Notes: generated by a model not told the origin, from the sequence alone. 64,000 nucleotides of DNA from Mumia sp. Pv4-285 (GCF_041320275.1 NZ_CP162023.1:2480001-2544000); one strand, 5' to 3'; positions 9,236 through 20,485 are shown, counted from the first letter of the stretch. Numbers and translations are program-made.

Positions 9236-11386
9236 GTGAGTACGAAGCTGGAGTGGACCGACCTGGATCGCAAGGCGGTCGACACCGTCCGGGTCCTCGC
9301 CATGGATGCCGTCCAGAAGGTGGGCAACGGCCACCCCGGGACCGCGATGAGCCTCGCGCCGGCGGCGTACCTGCTCTTCAACAAGCTGATGCGGCACAAC
9401 CCGGCAGACCCGCACTGGGCTGCGCGTGACCGTTTCGTGCTGTCGGCGGGCCACTCGAGCCTCACCCAGTACATCCAGCTCTACCTCACCGGCTACGGCC
9501 TCGAGCTCACCGACCTGGAGGCGCTGCGCACGTGGGGCAGCCGTACGCCGGGCCACCCCGAGTTCCGCCACACGCCGGGCATCGAGGTGACGACCGGCCC
9601 GCTCGGCCAGGGCGTCGGCAACGCGGTCGGCATGGCGATGGCCTCGCGTCGACGCCACGGCCTGCTCGAGCCCGACGCGCCGCTGGGCGAGGGCGTGTTC
9701 GACCACCACGTCTACGCGATCGCCTCCGACGGCGACATGCAGGAGGGCGTCTCCTCCGAGGCCAGCTCCCTCGCCGGCACCCAGCAGCTCGGCAACCTGA
9801 CGCTCATCTGGGACGACAACCGGATCTCCATCGAGGACGACACCGCCGTGGCGTTCAACGAGGACGTCGTGAAGCGGTACGAGGCGTACGGCTGGCACGT
9901 GCAGCTCGTCGACTGGACCAACGACGGCGCCGGCTACGAGGAGAACGTCGAGGCGCTGTGGGAGGCGCTCCAGACGGCGCGCTCGGTCACCGACCGGCCC
10001 AGCTTCATCGCGCTGAAGACGATCATAGCCTGGCCGGCCCCCGACAAGCAGGGCACCGGCGCCTCGCACGGATCCGCGCTCGGTGACGAGGAGGTCGCGA
10101 AGACCAAGGAGATCCTCGGCTTCGACCCGGCCAAGACGTTCGACGTCGCGCCGGAGGTCATCGAGCACACGCGCGCGGCCGTCACCCGCGGCGAGGAGCA
10201 CCAGGCCGCGTGGGACGAGCGCTACGCCGCGTGGCGGGAGGCCAACCCTGAGACCGCCGCGCTGTACGACCGCCTCGAGGCCCGCGAGCTGCCCGAGGGC
10301 TGGGACGCCGACCTGCCGACGTACGACGCCGACCCGAAGGGCGTCGCCACCCGCGTCGCCTCGGGCGCGTTCCTCACCGCCGCAGCGCCGACGCTCCCCG
10401 AGCTGTGGGGCGGCTCCGCCGACCTCGCCGGCTCCAACAACACCACTCCCAAGGGTCAGCCGTCGTTCCTCCCGCCCGAGCACGCCACCAAGATGTTCTC
10501 GGGTGACTGGTACGGCCGGGTGCTGCACTTCGGCATCCGCGAGCACGGCATGGGGGCGGTCCTCAACGGCATCGCACTGCACTCCCCCACGCGTCCGTAC
10601 GGCGGCACGTTCCTCGTCTTCTCCGACTACATGCGCCCGTCGGTGCGACTCGCGTCGCTGATGCAGCTGCCCGTGACGTACGTGTGGACCCACGACTCCA
10701 TCGGCCTCGGCGAGGACGGACCCACGCACCAGCCGATCGAGCACCTGGCCGCGCTCCGCGCGATCCCCGGTCTGGACGTGATCCGGCCCGCTGACGCCAA
10801 CGAGACGATCGTCGCCTGGAAGAAGGTCATGGAGTCGCCCACGCACCCCGCGGGCCTGGCGCTCAGCCGGCAGAACCTGCCCGTCTTCCCGCGCGGGACC
10901 GACGGGTACGCCGAGGCCTCGGAGACGACCAAGGGCGGTTACGTCCTGCTCGACACCGACGGTGACCCGGACGTGGTGCTCATCGGCACCGGCTCCGAGG
11001 TCCAGCTGGCGGTCGCGGCGCGCGAGCAGCTGGCCGCGGAGGGCATCTCCGCCCGGGTCGTGTCGATGCCGTGCCGCGAGTGGTTCGACGGCCAGACCGA
11101 GGCGTACCGCGACTCCGTCATCCCGCCGCACGTCCGCGCCCGGGTGAGCGTCGAGGCGGGCATCGCCCAGGGGTGGCGCGAGGTCGTCGGCGACGCCGGG
11201 CGCATCGTCGGCATCGAGCACTACGGCGCCTCGGCGGCGTACGAGACCTTGTACGAGGAGTTCGGGATCACCGCCGAGGCGGTCGTGACCGCGGCCAAGG
11301 AGAGCATCGCGGCGTCCGGCCACACCGGCGGCGTAGGCGTGTTCGCCAGGCCGATGGGCACGATTCTCCCGCAGACCCACCACTGA
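9236..11386 (+). CDS. tkt: Transketolase
   Basis: A 716-residue thiamine-diphosphate enzyme that moves two-carbon units between pentose and hexose phosphates. The N-terminus has [13 protein letters not shown]. The ThDP/Mg site is [15 protein letters not shown] followed by IWDDN. The pyrimidine-domain region [14 protein letters not shown] carries the catalytic Glu, and [15 protein letters not shown] is the typical substrate-side motif. The GTG at 9236 was chosen because GAGGAG lies about 10 nt upstream and the protein then begins like other transketolases. First gene of the tkt-tal-pgi-zwf-opcA-pgl operon. Confidence 0.96.
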   Translation: MSTKLEWTDLDRKAVDTVRVLAMDAVQKVGNGHPGTAMSLAPAAYLLFNKLMRHNPADPHWAARDRFVLSAGHSSLTQYIQLYLTGYGLELTDLEALRTWGSRTPGHPEFRHTPGIEVTTGPLGQGVGNAVGMAMASRRRHGLLEPDAPLGEGVFDHHVYAIASDGDMQEGVSSEASSLAGTQQLGNLTLIWDDNRISIEDDTAVAFNEDVVKRYEAYGWHVQLVDWTNDGAGYEENVEALWEALQTARSVTDRPSFIALKTIIAWPAPDKQGTGASHGSALGDEEVAKTKEILGFDPAKTFDVAPEVIEHTRAAVTRGEEHQAAWDERYAAWREANPETAALYDRLEARELPEGWDADLPTYDADPKGVATRVASGAFLTAAAPTLPELWGGSADLAGSNNTTPKGQPSFLPPEHATKMFSGDWYGRVLHFGIREHGMGAVLNGIALHSPTRPYGGTFLVFSDYMRPSVRLASLMQLPVTYVWTHDSIGLGEDGPTHQPIEHLAALRAIPGLDVIRPADANETIVAWKKVMESPTHPAGLALSRQNLPVFPRGTDGYAEASETTKGGYVLLDTDGDPDVVLIGTGSEVQLAVAAREQLAAEGISARVVSMPCREWFDGQTEAYRDSVIPPHVRARVSVEAGIAQGWREVVGDAGRIVGIEHYGASAAYETLYEEFGITAEAVVTAAKESIAASGHTGGVGVFARPMGTILPQTHH

Positions 11387-11432
11387 CCGACGCCGGCGCA
11401 CAGCACGGCGTCCCGCACGGACGGAGGAGAGC

Positions 11433-12557
11433 ATGAGCGACCGACTGAAGGCCCTCAGCGACGCAGGGGTGTCGATCTGGCTCGACGACCTGTCGCGTGA
11501 GCTGACCGAGACCGGCGAGCTGCAGCGGCTCGTCGACGAGGACCACGTCGTCGGGGTCACGAGCAACCCGACGATCTTCGCCTCGGCGATGAAGGAGGGC
11601 GAGCGCTACGAGCCCCAGATCGACGAGGGACTGGCGGCGGACCCGCACACCTCTGTCGCCGACGCGATCTTCGAGCTGACGACGACCGACGTCCGCCAGG
11701 CCGCGCACATCCTGCGTCCGGTCTACGACGCGACCGACGGCGTGGACGGACGCGTGTCGCTCGAGGTCGACCCGACCCTGGCCTACGACACCGACGAGAC
11801 CATCGCCTCCGCCCGCAAGCTGTGGGACAAGGTGGGTGAGCCCAACGTCTTCATCAAGATCCCGGCCACCCAGGAGGGTCTCCCGGCCATCGCCGCGACC
11901 ATCGGCGCCGGCATCAGCGTCAACGTGACGCTGCTGTTCTCGCTGGACCGCTACCGCGGTGTGCTCGACGCGTACGCGACCGGGCTGGAGCACGCGATCG
12001 CCGAAGGCGTCGACATCTCGGACGTGCAGTCCGTCGCGTCGATCTTCGTCAGCCGTATCGACAGCGAGGTCGACAAGCGCCTCGACGCGATCGGCACGGA
12101 GGAGGCGCTCGCGCTCAAGGGCAAGGCCGGCGTCGCAAACTCTCGCCTCGCCTACGGCGTGTACGAGGAGTTCTCGGCCTCCGACCGCTGGAAGGCGCTC
12201 GAGGCGCAAGGGGCGAGCCGGCAGCGGCCGCTGTGGGCGTCGACGGGTGTGAAGAACCCCGACTACCCCGACACGCTCTACGTCACAGAGCTCGTCGGCC
12301 CGAACACCGTGAACACGATGCCGGGCGCGACGATGCGGGCGTTCGCCGACCACGGCGAGGTCGAGGGCGACAAGCTCTCGGGCAACGCCGCCGAGGCCGA
12401 GCAGACCATCCGTTCGCTCACCGAGGTGGGCGTCGACTACGACGACGTCATGAACACCTTGGAGTCCGAGGGCGTCGAGAAGTTCGAGTCGTCGTGGGCC
12501 GACCTGGTCCGCACGGTTCAAGATCAGCTGACGGCCGCGCGCGGACGCCGCGGCTGA
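11433..12557 (+). CDS. tal: Transaldolase
   Basis: A 374-residue class I aldolase that transfers the dihydroxyacetone unit in the non-oxidative pentose-phosphate branch. The Schiff-base Lys is at about residue 142 in [12 protein letters not shown]. The N-terminal [11 protein letters not shown] and later [11 protein letters not shown] are family signatures. A strong GGAGGAG precedes the ATG. It lies 46 bp after tkt and 16 bp before pgi, in the usual actinobacterial order. Length fits the long actinobacterial transaldolases. Confidence 0.96.
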   Translation: MSDRLKALSDAGVSIWLDDLSRELTETGELQRLVDEDHVVGVTSNPTIFASAMKEGERYEPQIDEGLAADPHTSVADAIFELTTTDVRQAAHILRPVYDATDGVDGRVSLEVDPTLAYDTDETIASARKLWDKVGEPNVFIKIPATQEGLPAIAATIGAGISVNVTLLFSLDRYRGVLDAYATGLEHAIAEGVDISDVQSVASIFVSRIDSEVDKRLDAIGTEEALALKGKAGVANSRLAYGVYEEFSASDRWKALEAQGASRQRPLWASTGVKNPDYPDTLYVTELVGPNTVNTMPGATMRAFADHGEVEGDKLSGNAAEAEQTIRSLTEVGVDYDDVMNTLESEGVEKFESSWADLVRTVQDQLTAARGRRG

Positions 12558-12573
12558 CGACGAGGGGGAATCG

Positions 12574-14214
12574 GTGGAGACCGACGACACATCCGTCCCG
12601 GCCGGCTTCGAGCTCGGCCTCGCCTATCCGGACGAGGACGCGCTCGACGCGGTGGTCGCCCAGCTGGTCGAGGACCGGGTCGCCAGCCGGATCTCGGAGC
12701 ACGACGCCACCCTCTGGGGCCCCGACGCCGAGGAGGAGGCGGGCAAGCGCCTCGGGTGGACCGACCTCCATGTCACGTCGGTGCCGCTGGTCGCCCAGGT
12801 CGAGGCGCTGCGCGACGAGCTCCGCGGTGCGGGTCTCGACCGTGTCGTCCTGTGCGGGATGGGCGGCTCATCGCTCGCGCCGGAGGTGATCTGCGCGACG
12901 GCGGGCGTGCCGTTGACCGTGCTCGACTCGTCCGATCCGGACATGGTTCGCGAGGCGATCGCCGAGGGTCTCGAGCGGACCGTCGTCGTGGTCTCGAGCA
13001 AGTCCGGCGGCACCGTGGAGACGGACAGCCAGCGACGCGCGTACGAGCACGCGTTCGAGGTGGCGGGCATCGACCCGGCCTCTCGCATCGTCGTCGTCAC
13101 CGACCCGGGTTCCCCGCTGGACGAGGAGGCGACCGGCAAGGGCTACCGCGTCTTCCACGCCGACCCGCAGATCGGCGGCCGCTACTCCGCACTCACGGCC
13201 TTCGGGCTGGTGCCGAGCGGGCTCGCGGGCGCAGACGTCGGTGGCCTCCTCCAGCAGGCGGACGACATCGCCGAGGACGTCGCCGCCGACGACGAGACCA
13301 ACCCCGCGCTGGTGCTCGGGGCGCTGCTGGGCCTCGCGAACAAGGAGGGCGTCGACAAGCTGGTGCTCGCGGACGCAGGGTCCGCCAACGTCGGCTTCGG
13401 CGACTGGGCCGAACAGCTCGTCGCCGAGTCCACGGGCAAGCAGGGGCGAGGCATCCTCCCCGTCGTGGTCGACGGACCGGACGCCCCGAACGCCGACGCG
13501 AGCACCGCAGACGAGGTCGTCGGCATGATAGGACCGATGTCGGAGGACCACCCGGTGGCGGCCTCGGGCTACGGGTTCGCTGTGGACGCCCCGCTCGGAG
13601 CGCTGTTCGTCCTCTGGGAGTACGCGACCGCGGTCGCGGGCCGGCTGATCGGGATCAACCCGTTCGACCAGCCCGACGTCGAGAGCGCGAAGCAGGCCGC
13701 ACGCGCGATGCTCGAAGGCTCGTCCGAGGCACCTGTCGCGGTGTTCACCGACGGCGGGGTCACGGTGTACGACTACACCGGCTGGCTCCCCGAGGACGCC
13801 CTCACGGTGCGCACCGCTGTCGCGTCGCTCCTCGACGAGCTGGATCCCGAGCACGGCTACATCGCCGTCCAGGCCTACCTCGACCGGTTCCGCCAGAAGG
13901 AGCTGGCCGACTCCCGCGACACGCTCGCCACACGGACCGGCCGACCGACCACGTTCGGCTGGGGCCCGCGCTTCCTGCACTCGACCGGCCAGTACCACAA
14001 GGGTGGCCCGGCGACCGGCGTCTACCTCCAGATCACCGGCGACCCCGACCGGGACCTCGAAGTCCCGGGGCGACCCTTCACGTTCGGCGAGTTCCTGCTG
14101 GCCCAGGCCGTCGGTGACGCTGGTGTGCTCACCGACCACGGCCGCCCCGTGCTCCGGCTCCACCTCGACGGCACGGACGCGGCGCGCGAGACGCTCCGGG
14201 AGGCGTTGGCGTGA
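12574..14214 (+). CDS. pgi: Glucose-6-phosphate isomerase
   Basis: A 546-residue enzyme interconverting glucose-6-phosphate and fructose-6-phosphate. Two SIS domains are visible: [13 protein letters not shown] near residue 92 and [14 protein letters not shown] near residue 145 hold the sugar-phosphate loops. [15 protein letters not shown] near residue 470 is the C-terminal active-site segment seen in actinobacterial PGIs and Tal-Pgi fusions. GTG start at 12574 after GAGGGGG. Its stop overlaps the GTG of zwf. It links glycolysis to the pentose-phosphate operon. Confidence 0.94.
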   Translation: METDDTSVPAGFELGLAYPDEDALDAVVAQLVEDRVASRISEHDATLWGPDAEEEAGKRLGWTDLHVTSVPLVAQVEALRDELRGAGLDRVVLCGMGGSSLAPEVICATAGVPLTVLDSSDPDMVREAIAEGLERTVVVVSSKSGGTVETDSQRRAYEHAFEVAGIDPASRIVVVTDPGSPLDEEATGKGYRVFHADPQIGGRYSALTAFGLVPSGLAGADVGGLLQQADDIAEDVAADDETNPALVLGALLGLANKEGVDKLVLADAGSANVGFGDWAEQLVAESTGKQGRGILPVVVDGPDAPNADASTADEVVGMIGPMSEDHPVAASGYGFAVDAPLGALFVLWEYATAVAGRLIGINPFDQPDVESAKQAARAMLEGSSEAPVAVFTDGGVTVYDYTGWLPEDALTVRTAVASLLDELDPEHGYIAVQAYLDRFRQKELADSRDTLATRTGRPTTFGWGPRFLHSTGQYHKGGPATGVYLQITGDPDRDLEVPGRPFTFGEFLLAQAVGDAGVLTDHGRPVLRLHLDGTDAARETLREALA

Positions 14215-15776
14215 GCCGGGCCGGACGAGGTGGTCCCACGCCGTACGCCAACCCGCTCCGACAGCCGGAGGACCGGCGGCTCCCGCGGATCGCGGGACCC
14301 AGCTGCTTGGTGATCTTCGGCGTGACCGGCGACCTCTCCCGCAAGAAGCTCATGCCGGCGGTGTACGACCTCGCCAACCGCGGTCTGCTGCCTCCGGGCT
14401 TCTCGCTCGTGGGGTTCGCCCGGCGCGAGTGGGAGGACCAGGACTTCGCCGAGGTCGTCTACGAGTCGGTCAAGCGCTACGCGCGGACGGAGTTCCGTGA
14501 GGAGGTCTGGCGACAGCTCGCCGAGGGCTTCCGCTTCGTCTCCGGCTCGTTCGACGACGACGAGGCCTTCGAGCACCTCGTCCAGACGGTCGACGAGCTC
14601 GACCGCGAGCGCGGCACGGGCGGCAACTACGCGTTCTACCTCTCGATCCCGCCCGGGTTCTTCGCCACGGTCATCGACCAGGTCAAGAAGCACGGTCTTG
14701 CAGAGCCCCGCGCCGGCTCGTGGCGCCGCGTGGTCATCGAGAAGCCCTTCGGGCACGACCTCGAGAGCGCGATCGAGCTCGACGACGTCGTGTCGGACGT
14801 GTTCCCGCCCGAGGCGGTCTTCCGGATCGACCACTACCTCGGCAAGGAGACGGTCCAGAACATCCTCGCCTTCCGGTTCGCCAACGAGCTGTTCGAACCG
14901 GTCTGGAACGCGCACTACGTCGACCACGTCCAGATCACGATGGCCGAGGACGTCGGCATCGGCGGCCGCGCTGGCTACTACGACGGCATCGGCGCAGCAC
15001 GCGACGTCATCCAGAACCACCTCCTGCAGCTGATGGCGCTGGTGGCGATGGAGCCCCCGGTGTCGTTCAGCGCCCGCAGCCTGCGGCTCGAGAAGCAGAA
15101 GGTCCTCGCCCAGGCCCGACCGCCGGAGCGGATGGACCTGCACACCGCACGCGGCCAGTACACCGCCGGTTGGGCCGGCGGGCTCAAGGTCCGCGGATAC
15201 CTCGACGAGGAGGACATCCCCGCGACCTCCGGCACGGAGACCTACGCCGCCATCCGGCTCGACATCGAGACACGACGGTGGGCCGGGGTGCCGTTCTACC
15301 TGCGCACCGGCAAGCGGCTCGCCCGACGCGTCACCGAGATCGCCGTCGTGTTCAAGCGTGCGCCGCACCAGCCGTTCGCCAAGTACGACACGAGCGAGCT
15401 GACCCAGAACGCGATCGTCATGCGCATCCAGCCCGACGAGGGCGTCACGGTGCGGTTCGGCTCGAAGGTGCCGGGCACCGCGATGGAGCTGCGCGACGTC
15501 AACATGGACTTCGCCTACGGCGGCACGTTCGTGGAGTCGAGCCCGGAGGCGTACGAGCGCTTGATCCTCGACGTCCTCCTCGGAGATCCGCCCCTGTTCC
15601 CGCAGCAGGAGGAGGTCGAGCTCTCGTGGAAGATCCTGGACCCGATCATCGAGTACTGGGCGAAGCAGACCGAGAAGGGCGAGGACCTGCCGGACCCGTA
15701 CCCGTCCGGCGGATGGGGTCCGGCAGCCGCGGACGCCATGCTGGAGCGCGACGGGCGGGCGTGGCGGCGACCATGA
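14211..15776 (+). CDS. zwf: Glucose-6-phosphate 1-dehydrogenase
   Basis: A 521-residue enzyme oxidising glucose-6-phosphate to 6-phosphogluconolactone with NAD(P)+. The dinucleotide motif is [19 protein letters not shown] near residue 40. EKPFGHDL and [13 protein letters not shown], with the catalytic His, mark the substrate site. Translationally coupled to pgi (GTGA overlap at 14211). The first about 30 residues before the Rossmann strand are an extension common in actinobacterial enzymes. Its assembly factor OpcA follows 52 bp downstream. Confidence 0.97.
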   Translation: MSRAGRGGPTPYANPLRQPEDRRLPRIAGPSCLVIFGVTGDLSRKKLMPAVYDLANRGLLPPGFSLVGFARREWEDQDFAEVVYESVKRYARTEFREEVWRQLAEGFRFVSGSFDDDEAFEHLVQTVDELDRERGTGGNYAFYLSIPPGFFATVIDQVKKHGLAEPRAGSWRRVVIEKPFGHDLESAIELDDVVSDVFPPEAVFRIDHYLGKETVQNILAFRFANELFEPVWNAHYVDHVQITMAEDVGIGGRAGYYDGIGAARDVIQNHLLQLMALVAMEPPVSFSARSLRLEKQKVLAQARPPERMDLHTARGQYTAGWAGGLKVRGYLDEEDIPATSGTETYAAIRLDIETRRWAGVPFYLRTGKRLARRVTEIAVVFKRAPHQPFAKYDTSELTQNAIVMRIQPDEGVTVRFGSKVPGTAMELRDVNMDFAYGGTFVESSPEAYERLILDVLLGDPPLFPQQEEVELSWKILDPIIEYWAKQTEKGEDLPDPYPSGGWGPAAADAMLERDGRAWRRP

Positions 15777-15828
15777 CGCCGCGTACGCCGCCGCAGCCGG
15801 TGAGCAGCAGCGAGGACCGAGGAGAGCG

Positions 15829-16905
15829 ATGAAGGTCGACCTGAACGACACGAGCGCCAGCGCCGTCGCAGCCGCCCTCGTGAGGGCGCGCATCGCCGCT
15901 GGGAGCCCTGCGATGGGCATGGTGCTCACGCTCATCGTCGTCACCGACGAGGCCCGCTACTACGACGCGATGCGGGCGTCCCGTGTCATCTCGCGCGAGC
16001 ACCCCGCACGGGTTCTCGGTGTCATCCTGCGGGAGAAGCGCGGGCCGGCGAGCCTCGACGCCCAGGTGCGCATCGGCAACGACAGCGCCGGCGAGTCGGT
16101 GATCCTGCGGATGAGCGGCGAGCTCACGCAGCACGCTGAGGGTGTCGTGCTTCCCCTCCTTCTCCCCGACTCCCCCGTCGTCGCGTGGTGGCCGGGGTCT
16201 GCCCCGAAGGCGCCCGCACAGGACCCGCTGGGGTCCTTGGCTACACGCCGGATCACCGATGCCGCCGCCTCGTCTCGCACCCGGCACGCCGCGATGATCC
16301 GGGTCGCCCGGGCGTACCAACCGGGTGACACCGACCTCGCCTGGACGCGGCTGACCCCGTGGCGTGCGCTCCTCGCCGCCGCACTCGACCAGGTCGAGCT
16401 CAAGGTCACGAGCGGCTCGGTCGTCGCCGAGCGAGGCAACCCGAGCGCAGACCTTCTCGCCGCCTGGCTCGAGGCGCGGCTCAAGGTGCCCGTGGAGCAG
16501 CACTCCTCGCGCGGCCCAGGGATCACCGAGGTGAGGCTGCACTCGACCATCGGTGATGTCGCGGTCGTGCGCCACGACGGTCGCAACGGACGGTTCGTCG
16601 TGCCCGGCGAGGCCGACCGCACGGTCGCGCTCCGGCGCCGCCCGACGGCCGAGCTGCTTGCGGAGGACCTCCGCCGGCTCGACGAGGACGACGTGTATCG
16701 CGAGACGATCGAGCGGCTGCTGCGGCGCGACTCCAGCAACGGGCGACCGGCCAAGAAGGTTGCGGCGAAGAAGACGACAGCACCGGCGAAGGGTGGAGCG
16801 TCCAAGACCGCCGCCAAGACCGCCGCCGCCAAGTCCGGGACCAGGACCGCTGCCGCCAGGTCCGGGTCGAAGGGCGGCGCGAAGGGCGGAGGTGGTGCAC
16901 GGTGA
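15829..16905 (+). CDS. opcA: Glucose-6-phosphate dehydrogenase assembly protein OpcA
   Basis: A 358-residue protein matching OpcA, which binds and activates G6PDH oligomers. The core (residues 1 to about 300) carries VTDEARYYDAMRASRVISREHP and PDSPVVAWWPGSAP, both typical. After about residue 305 the protein changes to a low-complexity tail of Lys, Ala, Gly, Ser and Thr (for example KKVAAKKTTAPAKGG and repeated KTAA units), like a histone-H1 C-terminus. OpcA proteins usually end near 300-310 residues, so the tail is an addition. ATG with GGAGAG upstream; GTGA overlap with pgl. Confidence 0.9.
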   Translation: MKVDLNDTSASAVAAALVRARIAAGSPAMGMVLTLIVVTDEARYYDAMRASRVISREHPARVLGVILREKRGPASLDAQVRIGNDSAGESVILRMSGELTQHAEGVVLPLLLPDSPVVAWWPGSAPKAPAQDPLGSLATRRITDAAASSRTRHAAMIRVARAYQPGDTDLAWTRLTPWRALLAAALDQVELKVTSGSVVAERGNPSADLLAAWLEARLKVPVEQHSSRGPGITEVRLHSTIGDVAVVRHDGRNGRFVVPGEADRTVALRRRPTAELLAEDLRRLDEDDVYRETIERLLRRDSSNGRPAKKVAAKKTTAPAKGGASKTAAKTAAAKSGTRTAAARSGSKGGAKGGGGAR

Positions 16906-17633
16906 ACGACGACATCGAGCTGCTCGTCGAGCGCGACGCCGACAGCCTGGCTGCAGCGGTGGCCGATCAGCTCGTCTCGTCGATCGCGGCCCTCCAGGCG
17001 CAGGGGCATGTTCCGAGCATCGTGCTCACCGGCGGCACGATCGCCGGGTCGGTGCACCGGATGGTCGCGGCGCGGTCGGACGATCGTGTCGACTGGACCC
17101 GGGTCGAGCTCTTCTGGGGAGACGAGCGCTTCGTCCCTGCCGACAGCGGTGAGCGCAACGAACGCCAGGCGCGAGAGGCGCTGCTCGACCACGTGGGCGT
17201 GGATGCCTCGCGCGTCCATCCGATGCCTGCGGACGACGGCACCGTCTCCCTCGAGACGGCGGCTGCGGCGTACGCCGACGAGGTCCGCGACCGGGGGTTC
17301 GACATCGTCATGCTCGGCGTCGGCCCGGACGGACATGTCGCATCGCTGTTCCCCGGGAAGCCGTCGCTGACCGTGGTCGACCACGACACGATCGCCGAGG
17401 CCGACTCCCCCAAGCCGCCGCCGTCACGCATCAGCCTGACGTTCGCGGCGCTCAACCGCGGGCGCGAGGTCTGGCTCCTCGTCTCCGGCGAGGGCAAGGC
17501 CGACGCCGTCGCCAGCGCCATCGGCACCGGTGACGTCACGGCGACACCTGCAGCCGGCGTACGCGGCACCGAGCAGACGTTGTGGATGCTCGACGAGGGC
17601 GCGGCGTCGCGCCTGCCCCCAGACATGCGATGA
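16902..17633 (+). CDS. pgl: 6-phosphogluconolactonase
   Basis: A 243-residue enzyme hydrolysing 6-phosphogluconolactone, the product of Zwf. DevB/Pgl motifs are LTGGTIAGSVHRM near residue 45, FWGDERFVP near 75 and LGVGPDGHVASLFPG near 140, with the catalytic His. It is coupled to opcA by a 4-bp overlap and closes the pentose-phosphate operon. Its TGA stop is the first three bases of a 20-bp perfect inverted repeat. Confidence 0.94.
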   Translation: MNDDIELLVERDADSLAAAVADQLVSSIAALQAQGHVPSIVLTGGTIAGSVHRMVAARSDDRVDWTRVELFWGDERFVPADSGERNERQAREALLDHVGVDASRVHPMPADDGTVSLETAAAAYADEVRDRGFDIVMLGVGPDGHVASLFPGKPSLTVVDHDTIAEADSPKPPPSRISLTFAALNRGREVWLLVSGEGKADAVASAIGTGDVTATPAAGVRGTEQTLWMLDEGAASRLPPDMR

Positions 17634-17687
17634 GGCGTCGCGTCTCGACCGACGTCGGGGACGCCATGGTCGAGACGCGACGCCTCA
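17631..17687. terminator. Gene-tail palindrome after pgl
   Basis: Perfect 20-bp arms at 17631-17650 and 17668-17687 with a 17-nt loop. The left arm begins with the pgl TGA stop. It sits between convergent pgl and rbpA, so it could end transcription from both sides. There is no T-run, as is common in high-GC actinobacteria. Confidence 0.65.
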
Positions 17688-17694
17688 GCTCACA

Positions 17695-18048
17695 TCAGTA
17701 GATGACCTCACCGCGCGCACGTCGCGCCCGAAGCGTCTCGAGCGCCTCCGTGAGGATCTGCTCGGCCTCGACGTCGCTGCGACGCTCCTTCACGTAAGCG
17801 AGGTGCGTCTTGTACGGCTCGATCTTGGGTGCGGTCGGCGGGTTCTCGTGATCCTGGCTCGCCGGAAGACCGCACCGGGGACAGTCCCACGACTCGGGCA
17901 CGTCGGCCTCGATCGCGAAGCTCAGCACCGTGGTGTGCGTGTTGGAACAGAAGAAGGAGATCGCCTGACGCGGCGCGGCATCTCCGCGCTCGGCCTCCCC
18001 CATCGGGCCCGAACCGACCCGACTTCCTCGAATGGCACCGCCTGACAC
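17695..18048 (-). CDS. rbpA: RNA polymerase-binding protein RbpA
   Basis: A 117-residue actinobacterial transcription factor that binds RNA polymerase and the principal sigma factors and stabilises open complexes. Family features are the basic N-terminus AIRGSRVG, DAAPRQAISF, a zinc-ribbon pair of Cys clusters (FFCSNTH and WDCPRCG) and the C-terminal sigma-interaction helix rich in Arg and Glu (YVKERRSDVEAEQ through LETLRARRARGE). The GTG at 18048 is preceded by GAGGAG about 9 nt upstream and gives the expected N-terminus. It follows the secG terminator, so it is probably its own unit. Confidence 0.92.
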   Translation of the reverse strand: MSGGAIRGSRVGSGPMGEAERGDAAPRQAISFFCSNTHTTVLSFAIEADVPESWDCPRCGLPASQDHENPPTAPKIEPYKTHLAYVKERRSDVEAEQILTEALETLRARRARGEVIY

Positions 18049-18119
18049 CTATGGACTCCTCGTCCTCGTCACAGTCATCGCCACCGGCGCGCGCCGGGTC
18101 GATCAGAAGTGTAAAACGA

Positions 18120-18146
18120 CGCGGCACCTCGGGTCGAGGTGCCGCG
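18120..18146 (-). terminator. Intrinsic terminator downstream of secG
   Basis: 11-bp perfect stem (CGCGGCACCTC and complement) with a 5-nt loop. On the minus strand it is followed by TCGTTTTAC, a short T-run. It lies 15 bp beyond the secG stop and likely ends the long gapA-secG transcript. Confidence 0.8.
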
Positions 18147-18161
18147 ACGAAGAAATGTGTG

Positions 18162-18395
18162 TCAGTTGAACTTGAAGAGAAGGCCGAGCGCGACCACGCT
18201 GATCGCCCAGATCACGGCCGTCCCGACCGTGATGCGGTCGAGGTTGCGCTCGGCGACCGAGGAGCCTCCGAGGCTGCTCGAGACCCCGCCGCCGAACATG
18301 TCGGAGAGACCGCCGCCCCGGCCCTTGTGCATCAGCACGAGGACGATGAGCAGGAGGCTCGACAGGATGAGCAGGATCGAGAAGGTGAGGATCAC
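18162..18395 (-). CDS. secG: Protein-export membrane protein SecG
   Basis: A 77-residue subunit of the SecYEG translocon. Two transmembrane segments (about residues 2-22 and 55-74) flank the conserved cytoplasmic loop HKGRGGGLSDMFGGG. It lies 41 bp after tpiA in the same direction, the usual actinobacterial position at the end of the gap-pgk-tpi run, and is followed by an intrinsic terminator. Confidence 0.93.
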   Translation of the reverse strand: MILTFSILLILSSLLLIVLVLMHKGRGGGLSDMFGGGVSSSLGGSSVAERNLDRITVGTAVIWAISVVALGLLFKFN

Positions 18396-18436
18396 GAGGG
18401 ATCGTCCTTTGGTCGCGTCGTACGGTCAGGCGTGGC

Positions 18437-19243
18437 TCACGCCACGCCCGACAGATCAGGAAGGTCGTAGAACCGGCAGATGGCGGCGAACTCCTCCGCC
18501 TGGAGGCTCGCGCCTCCGACCAGGGCGCCGTCCACGTCGGGCTGGGCCATGATCGCGGCGGCGTTCGCTGCCTTCACCGATCCTCCGTACAGGATACGCA
18601 CCCGCTCCGCCGCCTGCGAAGACCACGTCTTGGCGACCTGCGTGCGGATGGCCTCACAGACCTCCTGAGCATCGTCAGGGGTCGCCACCTCGCCGGTCCC
18701 GATGGCCCACACCGGCTCGTACGCGATGACCGCCTCGGCGACCTGGTCGGGGCTGAACCCGGCCAGCGAACCCTCCACCTGCTGCGTGCAGTGCGCGACG
18801 TGGGCGGCCTCGTTGCGGACCTCGAGGCCCTCACCGACGCACACGATCGGGGTCATGCCGGCGTCGATGGTCTTGAGCGCCTTCGCTGCGACGAGCGCAT
18901 CGTCCTCGTGGTGGTACTCGCGACGCTCGGAGTGGCCGACGACGACGTAGGTGCACCCGAGCTTGGCGAGCATCGACGCCGAGATCTCACCCGTGTAGGC
19001 GCCGGAGTCGTGGACGGAGACGTCCTGGGCGCCGTAGCTGAGCCGCATCCGGTCGCCGTCGACGATCGTCTGCACGCTGCGCAGGTCGGTGAACGGCGGG
19101 AGGACCGTGACCTCGACCCGCTCGTAGTCGTGCTTCTTGTCCTGGAGGACCCAGGAGAGCTTCTGGACCAGGACCACCGCCTCCTGGTGGTTCTGGTTCA
19201 TCTTCCAGTTGCCCGCGATGAGCGGGACGCGCTGCTGCGCCAT
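18437..19243 (-). CDS. tpiA: Triosephosphate isomerase
   Basis: A TIM-barrel enzyme interconverting dihydroxyacetone phosphate and glyceraldehyde-3-phosphate. Motifs are AGNWKMN near the start (catalytic Lys), [11 protein letters not shown] (catalytic His), [12 protein letters not shown] (catalytic Glu) and [10 protein letters not shown] (phosphate loop). An ATG at 19252 overlaps the pgk stop (ATGA), but the GGAGGG in the pgk end is only about 3 nt from it and an ideal 9 nt from the ATG at 19243. I therefore prefer 19243, giving 268 residues. Either start leaves the enzyme complete. Confidence 0.95.
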   Translation of the reverse strand: MAQQRVPLIAGNWKMNQNHQEAVVLVQKLSWVLQDKKHDYERVEVTVLPPFTDLRSVQTIVDGDRMRLSYGAQDVSVHDSGAYTGEISASMLAKLGCTYVVVGHSERREYHHEDDALVAAKALKTIDAGMTPIVCVGEGLEVRNEAAHVAHCTQQVEGSLAGFSPDQVAEAVIAYEPVWAIGTGEVATPDDAQEVCEAIRTQVAKTWSSQAAERVRILYGGSVKAANAAAIMAQPDVDGALVGGASLQAEEFAAICRFYDLPDLSGVA

Positions 19244-19248
19244 GGTCG

Positions 19249-20439
19249 TCATCCCTCCAGGATCTGCAGGCCGGGCAGCTCGCGTCCCTCGAGGAACTCG
19301 AGAGAGGCACCGCCGCCGGTCGAGATGTGGCCGAACTGGCCGTCGTCGAACCCGAGCCGACGCACCGCGGCTGCCGAGTCGCCGCCACCGACGACCGACA
19401 GACCGTCGACCTCGGTGAGCGCCTGGGCGACCGCTTTCGTGCCGGCGGCGAACGCGGGAAACTCGAAGACGCCCATCGGTCCGTTCCAGAAGACCGTCCG
19501 CGACCCCGCGACGAGACGCGCGAACGCCTCACCGGAGTCGGGCCCGATGTCGAGGCCCATCTGGTCGGACGGGATCGCATCGGCCGCGACGGTGGTCGGA
19601 GGCGCGTCGGCGTCGAACGCCGGCGCGACGACGATGTCCGTGGGGAGGACGATCTCGACGCCCTTCTCCGCGGCACGGGCGAGGTAGCCCTTGACCGTCT
19701 CGACCTGGTCCGACTCGAGCAGCGAGGTGCCGACACCGTGGCCCTGGGCGGCGAGGAAGGTGAACACCATGCCCCCGCCGATCGCCAGCGCGTCGGCCTT
19801 GTCGATCAGGTTGTCGATGACCCCGAGCTTGTCCGAGACCTTCGAGCCACCCAGCACGACCGTGTAGGGCCGCTCCGGGTCCTCCGTCAGCCGCTTCAGG
19901 ACGTCGACCTCGGCCAGGACGAGTCCGCCGGCGGCCGCGGGGAGCCGCTCGGCGATGTCGTACACGCTGGCCTGCTTGCGGTGCACCACGCCGAAGCCGT
20001 CGGACACGAACGCGTCACCGAGCTCGGCGAGCTGGTCGGCGAACGCGCCGCGCACGGCGTCGTCCTTGCTCGTCTCACCGGCGTTGAAGCGGACGTTCTC
20101 GAGGACGGCGATCTCACCGTCGGCGAGCCCGGCGACGACCTCGTGAGCAGACGCGCCCACGGTGTCGCTCGCGAAGGCCACGTCGAGCTCGAGCACCTCG
20201 GCGAGACGGACCGCCACCGGCTCCAACGAGTAGGCCGGGTCCGGCGCGCCCTTGGGTCGACCGAGGTGGGCGATCACGACGACCTTGGCACCCGCGTCGG
20301 CGAGGCGGCGGATCGTCGGGACGCTCGCGCGCACGCGGCCGTCGTCGGTGATGGTGGCGCCGTCGAGCGGGACGTTGAGGTCGCTGCGGACCAGAACGCG
20401 CTTGCCGCGCAGGTCACCGAGGTCGTCGATGGTCTTCAC
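19249..20439 (-). CDS. pgk: Phosphoglycerate kinase
   Basis: A 396-residue glycolytic kinase forming ATP from 1,3-bisphosphoglycerate and ADP. The N-terminal [14 protein letters not shown] is the substrate signature. [21 protein letters not shown] and [18 protein letters not shown] follow, and the C-terminal [12 protein letters not shown] is the nucleotide loop. Length is standard. It lies 46 bp after gapA and overlaps or abuts tpiA, forming the gapA-pgk-tpiA-secG block. Confidence 0.97.
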   Translation of the reverse strand: MKTIDDLGDLRGKRVLVRSDLNVPLDGATITDDGRVRASVPTIRRLADAGAKVVVIAHLGRPKGAPDPAYSLEPVAVRLAEVLELDVAFASDTVGASAHEVVAGLADGEIAVLENVRFNAGETSKDDAVRGAFADQLAELGDAFVSDGFGVVHRKQASVYDIAERLPAAAGGLVLAEVDVLKRLTEDPERPYTVVLGGSKVSDKLGVIDNLIDKADALAIGGGMVFTFLAAQGHGVGTSLLESDQVETVKGYLARAAEKGVEIVLPTDIVVAPAFDADAPPTTVAADAIPSDQMGLDIGPDSGEAFARLVAGSRTVFWNGPMGVFEFPAFAAGTKAVAQALTEVDGLSVVGGGDSAAAVRRLGFDDGQFGHISTGGGASLEFLEGRELPGLQILEG

Positions 20440-20485
20440 AGGGCTCCCCAGGAGATCGGACGGACGAACCTGGCCGACGCGCCGC

